In this document: positions 12,006 through 22,181 of the stretch, one piece after another
How positions within the stretch are numbered: position 1 is the first letter of the stretch
Layout: the number at the start of each line of letters is the position of its first letter
Assembly (NCBI GenBank): GCA_963678675.1
Contig: OY783197.1
Span: forward strand, 13,117,813-13,181,812
DNA length: 64,000 nucleotides
Direction: 5' to 3'
From: Xiphydria camelus
Taxonomy: Eukaryota > Arthropoda > Insecta > Hymenoptera > Xiphydriidae
Program-made: the position numbers and the translations under genes
Notes under the pieces: generated by a model
Databases searched by the model: none
What the model was told of the DNA's origin: nothing
The model's input: only the letters and a program-made list of their open reading frames with translations

Positions 12006-12716
12006 TTAAGGCGTAAGGCCACCATGCGCGTCAAAGAAAAAGGGCAATTTTGGGAACTTTTTAAAGGAGTAGAGTAAAAGCTGTCGAATTTTCTTATGAA
12101 GTACTTTATCAAGTGTCTTCAAAGGTACAAAACATATTTTCTTTTAAAATTTTTAATTAAAAATGGCCGCCCCAGGATCCGGTTTCTACGATGAGTTTTT
12201 TGGAAATCCAAAAGGGGCGAACCGACTGTACCTCCAAACGTGAACATAGAACAAAAATCAAACAATTTTTCTTTAATATATATATCATAAACTAGTAAAC
12301 CACGTAGGGGAATTTTAAAAATATCGATTTTTCGAAAAATGGTGAGCATAAGAAGAAAAAGTTCACTTTTTCACATAAGAATTTCATATTTAATCGTTTA
12401 TAAAAAAAAAAGTTTACAACATACCGAAAAATTCCTACGTGTTTTACTAAATTATATGTGTATAAAGATACTCTCAAAATGTGAAGGCAATCGATAAAGA
12501 TTTGTAGCCGCTATCGGTTCGCCCGATTTGAAAAATGGTGTTTTAAGAAAAACGCATTTAAAGTTTTAAGTAACATTTTACGGTCGAAAATTATAGTATA
12601 CCTTTAATCTGCGATGCCTGCACCATAAAGTTAGCCTTCTATGTTAACGTTGAGTTGTTCTTCTTCTTCTTTTCTGGCCGATTTTGAGGCAATGCGAGCT
12701 GTTTTTGCAGCCTCAG
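12006..12716. other. No gene seen
   Basis: AT-rich. A loose inverted pair, CACGTAGGGGAATTTT and AAAAATTCCTACGTG, spans about 12300-12445; otherwise featureless. Confidence 0.4.
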
Positions 12717-13166
12717 TCAGCGATCGGTTCGAAAAATCGATACGAAAAGTTCGTTCGCCTCAACGCAGAAATTGTAACAATTGTTTCCAACTGTCACGTC
12801 CAACTGTCGTATAACTTGCATTACACTACAAATTCCATCGTTGAAAGTGCATACGGCAAGATTCCCAGCAGTATTAATAGTTTTTCCGCTTGACATAGAT
12901 TTTGGGGTCATTCACCACACCGTTCCGTTTAAACTTTCATTACTATTTTGAGTGAAACCACCTAAGCATCGATTTAGAAGGTCGTCGCTACTCAACTCTT
13001 CGTAGATGGGCTTGATTGCTTCGAAAACTGTTTTAGACAGGGCCGCATTATGTGAAAAAGTACTTGATGTATTGACAATACGTCCCAATATGCATTTGAC
13101 GCGCCGCGAGGCGCCTCCGTAAACTGAAGTATATAAACGACCGATTCGAGATTTTTTTCTGACCAC
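12717..13166 (-). pseudogene. Mutator-like transposase, C-terminal remnant
   Basis: The minus-strand frame runs through IKPIYEELSSDDLLNRCLGG, FTQNSNESLNGTVW, an in-frame TGA (12914-12912), then continues in the same frame through MTPKSMSSGK and NCYNFCVEANE. NSNESLN fits the third catalytic Glu context (N-E-x-x-N) of arthropod Mutator-like transposases, which cut and paste DNA in the nucleus. No catalytic N-terminal half was found upstream, so this is a fragment. A related but different transposase lies at 60.4-61.7 kb. Family recalled from memory, not searched. Confidence 0.7.
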
Positions 13167-13545
13167 GAGTTAGGCTTCTACTGTTTTAGTCCTCTTGACC
13201 ATTCCATCCTGTGTATGAAAATATTTGCTTCTCTGTAATGTAACAAGCAAAGAAGCGCATTATATAAGACCAACAAAACAAAATTAATTATATCTAAAAT
13301 ATTCACTTCTGGTAACAATTTAGTCTGAATTTAATACACATTTTTAAAACGTTGTGCGCCGCATAATTCCGCGAATCTCACCTGTAGGGCCATTATTTTT
13401 TGCGGCATTGAATGAGCAAACACGAAATGCCCTCGGGAGGCCGCGCGGTCGGAACGGACGGACTAAAAATGTCCACCGGTGGGCACATGGCGCTCAACGT
13501 GTTAAAAGACAACAATTTCTTCAGGCACGGGCTCGCCAAGAACTA
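13167..13545. other. No gene seen
   Basis: AT-rich, then a GC-richer stretch at 13380-13520 with no recognised product. Confidence 0.35.
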
Positions 13546-13731
13546 TAAGGATTAGCGAGGTATTTACGACTGTGATACTATTAAATGGTGCGAACCGTTG
13601 TGTCGAATTCCATTTATCCGCTCGTTATTTCTCGATAGAATAGCAATCCTAAATTAGTATAGAATATTTGCATTTTACCGCTATAAAATCTAGTAACCCT
13701 TGAAGGTTGTACGGCCTTAGAATCTAATCTA
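13546..13731 (+). repeat. Dispersed repeat, copy A
   Basis: About 185 bp that recur inverted at 30482-30668 and in part at 52912-52980. Shared blocks include TTTACGACTGTGATACTATT, TATCCGCTCGTTATTTCTCG and TATAAAATCTAGTAACCCTTG. No terminal inverted repeat or coding content. Confidence 0.8.
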
Positions 13732-13874
13732 GTTGCATATGCGACACTGCACAAATTTTTTTAACATGGTTTTCGTAAAATCACATGTATCAGTACAGAG
13801 GTAGTTTTGTTGAAAGTGATTGTAGGTGAAATTTTTGGAGGGTTAATTTTATATGTATAGGTACTAGTAGACTG

Positions 13875-14516
13875 AGAGCTGGCGGCCGCGGAGGTGGTTC
13901 GATAACACCTCCGGCTAGAATTTTATGAGGTGGTTGGGGGAAACATCAGGAAGTGTCATCTTCAAGGATTTTGCTCAAAACCGCCGCAGAAAACACGTCA
14001 GACGATTCAAAAATGAAAAAAATTCTGCTAAAAAAATATTCGTACCTCCGGCTAAAAATTTATATGCAACCTGTTTGAAGGTCACAGATGATGTATGCAA
14101 ATCATCAGACGGCTAGGTCACTGATAAAGGGGTGTCAGACGCCCTCAAATTGTAATTTTTGGCGTTATTTTATCGGCGGAGCGTTTCGTTCCTGAGTCGG
14201 CCTGTTGACTCGTCAGTAAGGCAGGAGTCGGCCTAGCCGATTCCACAGGCCGACTGCGGGACGAAACGCTCCGCCAATAAAATAGCGCCCAAAATTACAA
14301 TTTAAGGGCATCTGACACCCCTTTATCAATGACCTAGACGTCTGACGGTTTGCATACATCATCTGTGGCCTTCAAACAGGTTGCATACAAATTTTTAGCC
14401 GGAGGTACGAATATTTTTTTAGCAGAATTTGATGACACTTCCTGATGGTTCTCCCAACCACCTCATACAATTCTAGCCGGAGGTGTTATCGAACCACCTC
14501 CGTGGCCGCCAGCTCT
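13875..14516. mobile_element. 640-bp palindromic element
   Basis: The ends are AGAGCTGGCGGCCGCGGAGG and its near complement. Arms of about 270-300 bp converge on a small loop near 14195-14225. The right arm lacks about 65 bp present in the left around 13960-14025. Internal blocks such as AACGCTCCGCC match exactly in inverse. Confidence 0.85.
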
Positions 14517-14868
14517 TGGACTAGTGAGTTCCCACAAAATATAAATTAAAGGGATAAACTTCCAACTCCAAAAATCAATACAACAGCGCTTACGTCGGTG
14601 AAAGAAAACTCCCTTCTTTATTTAATTGCATATGCTATTGGAAATTGAATTCTTTTGAATTGAAATGGCAGTTCTGTGGATATAAGGGGTATCCTCGGAA
14701 TAAATACTGTTTCTCCTTTACATTTTCTCGACATTATTTGTGCTTCAATTATATTGTTTCAAAACTATTGGTGTGATCCTTTTTTTAATCTCAAACAGTG
14801 CAAAGGTATCCCTGGCACATTCAATGAATTTAAAAATTCTGTGGGCCAAAACATATTAGAACTTAGTA

Positions 14869-14951
14869 GAAAGTTCTGGAGCATTCTAGAATATTTCAAA
14901 ACTTTATAGAATATTATAGAACATCTTGGAACAGCCTGGAACATTCTGGAA
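14869..14951 (+). promoter_or_regulatory. Heat-shock-element-like array
   Basis: GAA, TTC and close relatives fall every 5 bp in register. GAA occurs at 14869, 14889, 14909, 14919, 14929, 14939 and 14949; TTC at 14874, 14884 and 14944. Three or more alternating nGAAn units is the known binding site of HSF trimers. It can equally be read as a degenerate 10-bp tandem repeat (TTCTGGAACA). No heat-shock gene is adjacent, so function is unproven. Confidence 0.5.
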
Positions 14952-15214
14952 GAGTCCGAGATATTTTTGAAAATTTCATGACACTTTAAAGCACTTGAGA
15001 TAGTCGCTGGAAGAAATCCATTGTTGGGCGGCACCCTTTTAACCCCTATATCTTCTGAACCAACCCCTGCAGTTCAAAAACAAAAATTTCTTCATCGATG
15101 GGGGATGTAGGGCTACCATACCCTATAACCCCTATGGGGCTATGATTAGCGGTTCCAAAGTTTTATGGGAACGCACAGACTTACCACATTTACTTTTATT
15201 ATATATATAATATA
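14952..15214. other. No gene seen
   Basis: Spacer ending in a TATATA stretch that hosts the mariner insertion. Confidence 0.4.
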
Positions 15215-15425
15215 TACAGGGTGTCCCATTTGAAAAAATCCACCTAAATATCTCCTGAGGGGGGCAAGTGACAGGAAATTGTTAGAGACATAAATTGTAG
15301 GGTTTGGGGGAGGACATTTGATGCATGCATTTCTGATGTGTAAACATCTTTAGGCTCGCGACGGAGTGATTTCATGGAAGCGGTGGGGGAACTGTTAACG
15401 ACATTAGTGTGTGTTCGTGTGAGCT

Positions 15426-15830
15426 CGGTGCAGGATCTTGACATTTACCTTCGGCCGGGCTTGGTCGGTATTCATACCGGTACAATTCGAGTCGGTAGTT
15501 ACAATCGCTGGCAATTCGAGAGATCGGAGTGTCTAACCTCGAAATCGTGATTTTCAGAATAAAGGCCATCACACGTGAAAAAACGTAAGCAGTAACAGTA
15601 AGGATTGACCAATCAGAAATACTATTCTTACGGAATTATGCTTAAACAGGCTTTCTGATTGGTCAATCCTTACTGTTACTGCTTACGTTTTTTCACGTGT
15701 GATGGCCTTAACGGTGAGTACTTTCCATTCTTCACACAATCACAATTCCGAGGTCAGACGCTTCTATCTCCAGAACGTAAAACTTTCTACTGTTTTCAGT
15801 ATTTAACAACGCGTTCACTACAATTTCTAA
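15426..15830 (+). repeat. CCGTATG-family core block without termini
   Basis: Carries TTACCTTCGGCCGGGCTTGG, GTCGGTAGTTA, then TCTAACCTCGAAATCGTGA and a site reading ACGGTGAGTAC, as in the complete palindromes at 16122-16461 and 40973-41383. A MITE at 15563-15708 interrupts it. Lacks the CCGTATGTC ends. Confidence 0.65.
15563..15708. mobile_element. 146-bp palindromic MITE with TAA TSD
   Basis: The ends are AGGCCATCACACGTG and its complement, arms about 55 bp, flanked by TAA (15560-15562 and 15709-15711). Contains GACCAATCAGA, as does the related element at 29665-29832. The TWA-type duplication suggests PIF/Harbinger. Confidence 0.8.
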
Positions 15831-16121
15831 TATAACTAGACAACAATTTGTGCCTTCTCCATAACCTAGTATACCTACAATGGAATCACATGCCGCTGGT
15901 AAGTGTAAATGTACGGAATACTTTTAACCTTTTGTATACATATTTCATTTGTACACGGCAATCATTTAATTCCTACTTTGTGGTTTCAATTGTTTCAATT
16001 AATTAGTGATTATACCGCATGGCCCGTAAGAAACGCAACAAGCGACAGTTAGGTACCTCCGGCAATATTTGCCGACGGTGCTCGAGTCTTGTAAATGTCG
16101 GCACAGAAAAAAGCGCTTATA

Positions 16122-16461
16122 CCGTATGTCCCACTCTGTACGGGCCAGTTTGAAGTTACCTTCGGGGAGGCTTGGTCGGTAATCGAAACATTTAATACCG
16201 GTAGAAGTCGAGTCGGTAGTTAGAGTTGGTGTCAATTCGGGAGATTGAAGCGTCTAATCTCAAAATTATGAATTTGTGAATAATGGTGAGTAATTTCCAT
16301 TATTTACAAATTCATAATTTCAAAATTAGACGCTTCGATCACCCGAATTGACACCAACTCTAACTACCGACTCGACTTCTACCGGTATTAAATGACTCAA
16401 GTACCGACCAAGCCTCCCCGAAGGTAACTTCAAACTGGCCCGTACAGAGTGGGACATACGG
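16122..16461. mobile_element. CCGTATG-family palindrome, 340 bp
   Basis: TA-flanked (16120-16121, 16462-16463), with ends CCGTATGTCCCACTCTG and complement. Arms of about 165 bp are almost perfectly inverted. The left arm includes GAGTTGGTGTCAATTCGGGA and AATAATGGTGAGTAA, i.e. an ATG directly followed by a splice-donor consensus. No open frame of note. Confidence 0.9.
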
Positions 16462-16473
16462 TACCTACGAGAG

Positions 16474-16720
16474 GGTCTTGACATTTACCTTCGGCCGGGC
16501 TTGGTCGGTATTTAGGTACAAGTCGAGTCGGTAATTAGAGTCGGTATCAATTCAAGAGATCAGAGCGTCTAACCTCGAAATCGTGAATTTCAGAATAACG
16601 GTGAGTACTTTCAATTACTCACAACATCACCATTCCCATTATAGACGCTTCTATCTCCAGAACGTACATCTTTATACTGTTTTTAGTGTATAACAACAGT
16701 TGCACTACGATTTCTAAAAA
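16474..16720 (+). repeat. CCGTATG-family core block, second copy without termini
   Basis: Repeats the 15426-15830 core: TTACCTTCGGCCGGGCTTGG, TCTAACCTCGAAATCGTGA, AACGGTGAGTAC and CTTCTATCTCCAGAACGTA. Lies just after the complete palindrome. Confidence 0.7.
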
Positions 16721-16722
16721 AA

Positions 16723-17369
16723 ACTAAAAACGAGTTAGTCATTCTAACTTGCAATAGATGTGTAAACATATGGCAGAACAATATTGCGTGGAAGTCATGT
16801 GGGTGTATTCGGTTACAGACAATTATTAAAAAACTAAAAACGAGTTAGTCATTCTAACTTGCAATAGATGTGTAAACATATGGCAGAACAATGTTACGTG
16901 GAAGTCATGTGGGTGTATTCGGTTACAGACAATTATTAAAAAATTTAAAAAAAACAGTGCTGCGTGGAAGTCGTGTGGGTGTATTCGGTTACAGACAATT
17001 ATTTAAAAAATGATCGTCTTTTTCTAATAACTTCATTTAACCGAATATACCCACATCACTTCCACGCAACATTGTTCTGCCAGATGTTAACACATCAATT
17101 AGATATCTCTTCCTTCGAACCATGTGAAACAGTATGTGATTGCAAGGAAGAGATATCTAATTGATGTGTTAACATCTGGCAGAACAATGTTGCGTGGAAG
17201 TGATGTGGGTATATTCGGTTAAATGAAGTTATTAGAAAAAGACGATCATTTTTTAAATAATTGTCTGTAACCGAATACACCCACACGACTTCAACGCAGC
17301 ATTGTTTTTTTAAATTTTTTAATAATTGTCTGTAACCGAATACACCCACATGACTTCCACGTAACATTT
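16723..17369. repeat. Tandem ~107-bp repeats running into a ~480-bp palindrome
   Basis: Two head-to-tail copies (about 16723-16829 and 16830-16940) share AACGAGTTAGTCATTCTAAC and GGGTGTATTCGGTTACAGAC; the latter appears a third time near 16976. From about 16889 to 17369 the sequence folds back on itself around 17130 with long, nearly identical arms. It forms the right part of the nest inside the mariner TIR. Confidence 0.8.
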
Positions 17370-17701
17370 TTTGAGCTTTCAAGGCCATGCTTGCAAGCTG
17401 CAAGCACAAGGAGCTTCTTTTCAAATGACAATCGCATTTTTTACCCCAATGAAACTTGTCCGCCTTGATGAGTTGTTTTCAAATACCTCATCATTCATGT
17501 CAATTCCTTCGATTTTACTCGAAAAATGCGACGAAAATGAGTTCTAGTATCAAACTGAATATTCACATACCATTGATGCATGTTGACGTGGATGATTGTT
17601 CCACTAATCCATTCACCAACCGTGTACTTATGGAATGTAAACAATAACAAAGACTTTCCCATTACCTCGAGGATTCTGTTATTCGAAACAGTTTCAATTC
17701 A

Positions 17702-18079
17702 ATGGAGAACGTGAACTTGCAGACGAGACAGAGAATGTAGTTTTAACAGAATGGCGCTCCACCTCATTTCGCTCGAGCTGTGAGGAATCATCTGAATGGT
17801 GCCTTCCCGAATCATTTGATTGGTCGGGGTCTTTACATTCCATGGCCTCCACGATCACCGGATCTTACGCAACTTGATTACTACCTGTGAAGCTTTGCCA
17901 AAGACGTTGTTTACGTGAATCGGCCGACCACTCCGGTAGACTTACAAAGACGTATCAGGGAGGCTATTGCAAGCATTACGCCCCAAGTTCTTCGAAGGGT
18001 TGCTGGAAATTTTCGCCGCCGAATTGAGTTGTGCTTGCAAGTAAACGGTGGGAACATTGAACAACTCGTGAACTCATGA
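17702..18079 (+). pseudogene. DD41D mariner transposase, C-terminal fragment
   Basis: Nearly identical to the C-terminal third of the transposase at 26282-27725, including NGAPPHFARAVRNHLNG, RPTTPVDLQRRIREA and NGGNIEQLVNS-stop. Nonsense codons and substitutions are present, among them Asp to Asn in the QDGAPPH motif, which removes a catalytic residue. It begins abruptly at the internal deletion junction. Confidence 0.85.
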
Positions 18080-18643
18080 GCGCATGAACCTCCACACATG
18101 TTTGCGCTATTTTTTCTCCTTTTTTTGCGCAAGGATGCGAGCAGACTTTACCTCCACGTGGTGCATCCTGGGTCATGCTAAGAAAGTCTGAATCTTCAGT
18201 TTGATACCAGAACTCATTTTCGTCGCATTTTTCATGCAAAATCGAAGGAATTGACATGAATGATGAGGTATTTGAAAACAACTCATCAAGGTGGACAAGT
18301 TTCATTGGGGTTAAAAATGCGATTGCCATTTGAAAAAAAGCTCCTTGTACTTGCAGCTTGCAAGCATGGCCTTGAGAGCTCAAAAAAATGGATGCATCAA
18401 ATGTCCCCCTCGAAACCCTACAACTTATGTCTCTAAAAATTTCCTGTAACTTGCCCCCCTCAGGAGATATTTAGGTGGATTGTTTCAAATGGGACACCCT
18501 GTATGTGATACAGCGTTGGAAAAAAAAAGCTCTTTAAAATTGCTTTACAACAACACCAAATTTTGGTACTAGTTCTCGCGCAAATCGAGAAAGAAACTGT
18601 TAGAAGTAAGTTTTGTCAATTTATTCATTAAAGGTAAATTACG

Positions 18644-18909
18644 TTACAATAAATTCTCGAAATTACTTCCATTCTTAGCAAGATAAAAATATAACCTATT
18701 TTGAAATTCCTCTCGAACTTTTTCAAATGTTCTTAAAATTTTTCGACATTCTTGCGTAATTCTCTATTTCAGTTGGTTAATGCTTGCTGGTTGAGTTTGA
18801 AAAACAGCAGATTTCAGATGTCCCTATAAGAAGAAATCGCAGGGAGTAAGATCAGGTGATCTGGGTGGTCATTCTACTGGTCCCCTTCTACCGATCCACT
18901 GATCTGGAT
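18644..18909 (-). pseudogene. IS630/Tc1/mariner transposase, C-terminal remnant
   Basis: Reads GRRGPVE-stop-PPRSPDLTPCDFFL-stop-GHLKSAVF, later ITQECRKILRTFEKVREEFQ and KNGSNFENLL-stop. PPRSPDLTPCDFF is the third-Asp motif of mariner-type transposases. Three nonsense codons, two at Trp positions, show decay. A different subfamily from the DD41D copies. Confidence 0.8.
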
Positions 18910-18984
18910 AACATTACGACCTAATTAAAGACAGTCTGAAAAAACCTCGGATTTCCGCCTAATGACATAAGATACTATTTCCAC

Positions 18985-19140
18985 CTCAGAGTTTCCGGTG
19001 TCCAGGTTTTTCACTCCTTAGTTTTCGATGTTAAAATCTTTCGCTCTTTTTGGTGTCCAGGTCTCCTGCTCTGGGGCAAAATACCTCTGGACACCGAAAA
19101 CTATGGAGCGGAAGATCTAGACACCAAAAACTATGGAGCG
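18985..19140. repeat. Inverted-repeat cluster, GGTGTCCAG / CTGGACACC
   Basis: GGTGTCCAGG and TAGTTTTCGATG on one side face TCTGGACACCGAAAACTATGG and a second copy AGACACCAAAAACTATGG on the other. A degenerate foldback. Confidence 0.55.
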
Positions 19141-19528
19141 CAAATCAAGAACGATGGACATTTCGGAGCGGTTAAGAAATCCGCACTTAAATTCTAAAAA
19201 ACTTAATTCCAAAAATTTAAACGTTAGAACCGGTCATACGATTATAAACATTAAAAAAATGGTTCTCGTGAAACTAGTGATTACCGTGTATATACACGAA
19301 TTGGATTTTAATGTGAAACATTTGACGCTCCATATGAAAATGTTTTCAGAAAATGAAACGCTTGAGTTACTTCTCATTTGTATGTCGGATTGCACGCAAC
19401 AGGCGCAAACGGGGAGACATTTAACCCTGGATATCTCGGACTTCCGGTTATGCGAATCGAATTTTCGACGGCTCGTTATAGTATTCGTGTTGATAATAAT
19501 TACATTACTCCTGTATCATAATAAATAA
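19133..19528 (+). CDS. Unrecognised open frame, 131 aa
   Basis: A Leu/Ile/Lys-rich product with one hydrophobic stretch near the C-terminus (LVIVFVLIIITLLLYH) that could span a membrane. No motif or family recognised. Its 5' end overlaps the inverted-repeat cluster, so it may be chance. Listed only because it is long for this AT-rich background. Confidence 0.2.
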   Translation: MERKSRTMDISERLRNPHLNSKKLNSKNLNVRTGHTIINIKKMVLVKLVITVYIHELDFNVKHLTLHMKMFSENETLELLLICMSDCTQQAQTGRHLTLDISDFRLCESNFRRLVIVFVLIIITLLLYHNK

Positions 19529-19723
19529 CTATTATAAGTCAAAACTGAAAGATGTACCTGCGCTGGTTCTTGAAATCGGAAGTGGATGTTAAAAAAATTA
19601 TTAGGTACGTTTTATGCGCCAAGTTAAACGGTACCTACAACTTTTGTTGAAGAAGTTTTACTGAAATCACGCTCTTTTAGGAGATATGTACTAATGTCCA
19701 CGGTGGTTGGGACATCCCGTATA

Positions 19724-19865
19724 CCGTATGTCTGACGGCAAGCGCAACACCACTTCGGCAGTTTTTACCGACGGTGGTTGGAAATTTCATTCGATCTAAT
19801 GCAAGATTCGACCACCGTCGGTAAAAACTGCCGAAGTGGTGTTGCGCTTGCCGTCAGACATACGG
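19724..19865. mobile_element. CCGTATG-family palindrome, 142 bp
   Basis: TA-flanked, ends CCGTATGTCTGACGGCAAGC and complement. About 57-bp arms converge on a short loop near 19795. The smallest member of the family. Confidence 0.88.
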
Positions 19866-19867
19866 TA

Positions 19868-20252
19868 CATAGTCTACCGATGAACGAGTTTAATAAAATA
19901 TATAGTTTTGCACCAATACCGAGCAACTATGTGTAACAAAAATATTGTGGGCGGATAAGGGCAGTTTTCTAATTTTTCATAAACAGTAGATTCAAAAATA
20001 CTAAATTTTATTGGATGAATGAGGGCGGATTTCCAGGTTAATGGAAATATTATATTATCAGAATATGTAGATCTCTTAAATGCACCTCTGTTAATAATAT
20101 TCAAAAGAGCTGGGTTACACAGTAAGGAGACATCATTATTTCTTTTTATACGAAATGATATAATGAAGACGTAGTGGATAGACAAGGGTGGTTCTTTTTT
20201 CTCTATACATGCAATGTATCAAACTATTAGAAAACATTTGTATTTTATTACT
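19868..20252. other. No gene seen
   Basis: AT-rich spacer; only chance frames. Confidence 0.4.
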
Positions 20253-20254
20253 TA

Positions 20255-21938
20255 GGGGAAGGGGGGCAGAACTGGGTAACGAGGCAGAACCGGATGCTAG
20301 TATTAACATTTGAATTTGGCGCTCGATTAACGTAAAACAAATGACTTCTGGCTCAGCTGATTCAAATCAGTGCACTCTCTGGTGAAGTTTCATTCTGAAC
20401 ACAGTTGCTTGCAAGACTCACGACTAACAACGGTTTTTACTATATTTTCAATGTTTCTATAATTGCTGGTACACGTAGTTCATAATTTTCAAAAAAAATA
20501 CCATAGGATAGCACGATAATTGTAAGTATATCTGTGGGAAAAGCTTGACTTTGTAGGTTACGTGTTTATCAGAATTTTTCTTTAATCTACAATAATTTTA
20601 TACGTTTAGGGCAATACCGGGCGAAGCAGGTGGAGCATGACCGGGTACTACCCGGTTGTGTCCCACACTTGGACACTATTGTAGAACGTCTGAAAGTTTT
20701 TGATAGTTTCAATGTTATTAGGTCATTTATGATTAATTATTATACGTTTGTTCATTACAGCTTCACAACAATGGTATGCACTTATAAGAGGACGTCTAAT
20801 CGTCAAAAATGGTCCGAAGAAAGCATGCAAAAGCAATTGCCGAGGTTATTTCGGGCACAATGGGCTACAAGAAAGCAGCCAACTCTTACAATTTCCCCCA
20901 ATCAATCCTAGATGTTTTAAGAAGTCCGTGTCCTACAGTTTAACCATCTGGAATGAATGTGAAGCAATCATTTGGAACTATGGAACTTGAAGAACGAACA
21001 AACGATTTTCAATTCATTCCAACGCTTGAAATACCCACTTCAAGCAGTCCATCTTCTGTAGCTGGACCCTCTGGAATAAATCTGAAGCGTTCCATTGATA
21101 CTGATGCCAACTCATGCCAAGATCGAACCATTAGAGAGCTTACACCTGAGAGATCTATTCCAAGTGCAAACTCCTCAGAGTTGACTACTCCTACAATTAA
21201 ACCTTCCAGCTTTTACAATAAGACCGGACCTTCTTCGTTTACTTTCTCTCCGGCAGATATATTACCTGTTCCGCATGGTGTTCGCAAAGTATCCACTGCT
21301 CGGCGCGTAAGAGGAAAAACAGCAATCCTGACAGATTCGCCCTACAAAATTGAGCTCGAACAAAATATTGAAGCCAAAACCAAGCCGGTGAGAATTCAAC
21401 GGGTGAAAAGAAAGGTTATACTTCAGAAAGGCAGCAAAAGTAAGAAGTTTATCAAATCTACAAGACCTAGTATTGGTGAAGAGGTTAGATCAAGTTCAGA
21501 AGAAGAGGCTGAATATTATTAAGACTCAATCTGCATTTATTGCAAAGAGCAATACTCTAAAACTAACAGAAATTATGGCTAGGTGAAGTGCACCAGCAAT
21601 TGCAATAATTAGGCACATGAAGGGTGCACAGGGTGGCCAGAAGAAGATTTGGACAACTTCATATGCGAACAATGCGAATTGAAAAATGGCATGAAATAGA
21701 TACCCGGTCTTGCCCCATTCGCCATATGGTTCTGCCCCGGGGTAGGAGGAGAATCATAAAATGCAGTTATTATTTTGTTTATTTTTTAAAAATAGTTTTA
21801 TAATACTTCGCCAAATCAGTCATTTTATTGTTGATCTGGTATATCAAGGTTTCCATTAGTGTAGTTTTATAACATAAGAGTTTACGCATAATTTTTTTAC
21901 ATTTAATTTTCCTTACCCGGTTCTGCCGCCCCTTCCCG
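20255..21938 (+). mobile_element. Pogo-like element with internally deleted transposase
   Basis: TIRs GGGGAAGGGGGGCAGAAC (left) and GTTCTGCCGCCCCTTCCCG (right), flanked by TA. The end word GGCAGAAC is repeated in the left end (about 20265 and 20285) and again near 21720 as TTCTGCCCCGG. It encloses pogo-type coding sequence that lacks the DDE core. Confidence 0.85.
20773..21699 (+). pseudogene. Pogo-type transposase: HTH_psq start and PHD-like end, catalytic core missing
   Basis: Exon start after CATTACAG. TSNRQKWSEESMQKAIAEVI (one base missing in this copy, causing a frameshift), then SGTMGYKKAANSYNFPQSIL, is a pipsqueak-type helix-turn-helix that binds the element ends. The DDE_1 integrase fold expected next is absent. 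From 20953 a Ser/Pro-rich tail runs through SFTFSPADILPVP and basic VRIQRVKRKVILQKG to an in-frame stop (21520). The same frame continues into a C4HC3 PHD-like finger, CIYC...C...C..H..C and FICEQCEL, through two more stops. The domain order matches insect pogo relatives. Confidence 0.8.
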
Positions 21939-22064
21939 TACTCTTGTAGCACGATAATTTTTCTGCGTTCTTTTCCGGTTCTTCCCCGTCGTTTGCTGTA
22001 CGTGATTATATTTACAGGGGGTCCTTTTTATACACTGAACTTTCACTTGCTATGATATTACCGT

Positions 22065-22179
22065 GCAGCACGAACCGATAATTATTTAAGCAATAAGGAA
22101 TTGCAAATATCTCGGAAGTGGTGAGAGGTATAGCTAAGTGAAGTAAATTTGGGTCGAATTTTCCGTTTCGAGATTGTAG
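22065..22179 (+). repeat. Tandem-repeat unit related to 11465-12005 (5' part)
   Basis: AAATATCTCGGAAGTGGTGA, followed by a GAGGTATAGC stretch, matches the 11.5-kb units. The array is split here by the pogo-like element at 22182. Confidence 0.6.
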
Positions 22180-22181
22180 TA

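Larger units (their letters stand above)
15217..18501 (+). mobile_element. Long-TIR mariner (DD41D family), internally deleted copy with a nested ~2-kb insertion
   Basis: TIRs start CAGGGTGTCCCATTTGAAA and end TTTCAAATGGGACACCCTG, flanked by TA. The left TIR breaks off near 15338 and resumes near 17366 at TTTTTTGAGCTTTCAAGG, matching the uninterrupted TIR of the copy at 25784-28148; the material between is a nest of other repeats. The transposase gene is reduced to its C-terminal third by an internal deletion at about 17700. Non-autonomous. Confidence 0.85.

Noticed and set aside
16964..17424. Matching 66- and 109-codon frames on opposite strands
   Set aside because: Mirror translations of the palindrome arms at 16889-17369; not coding.
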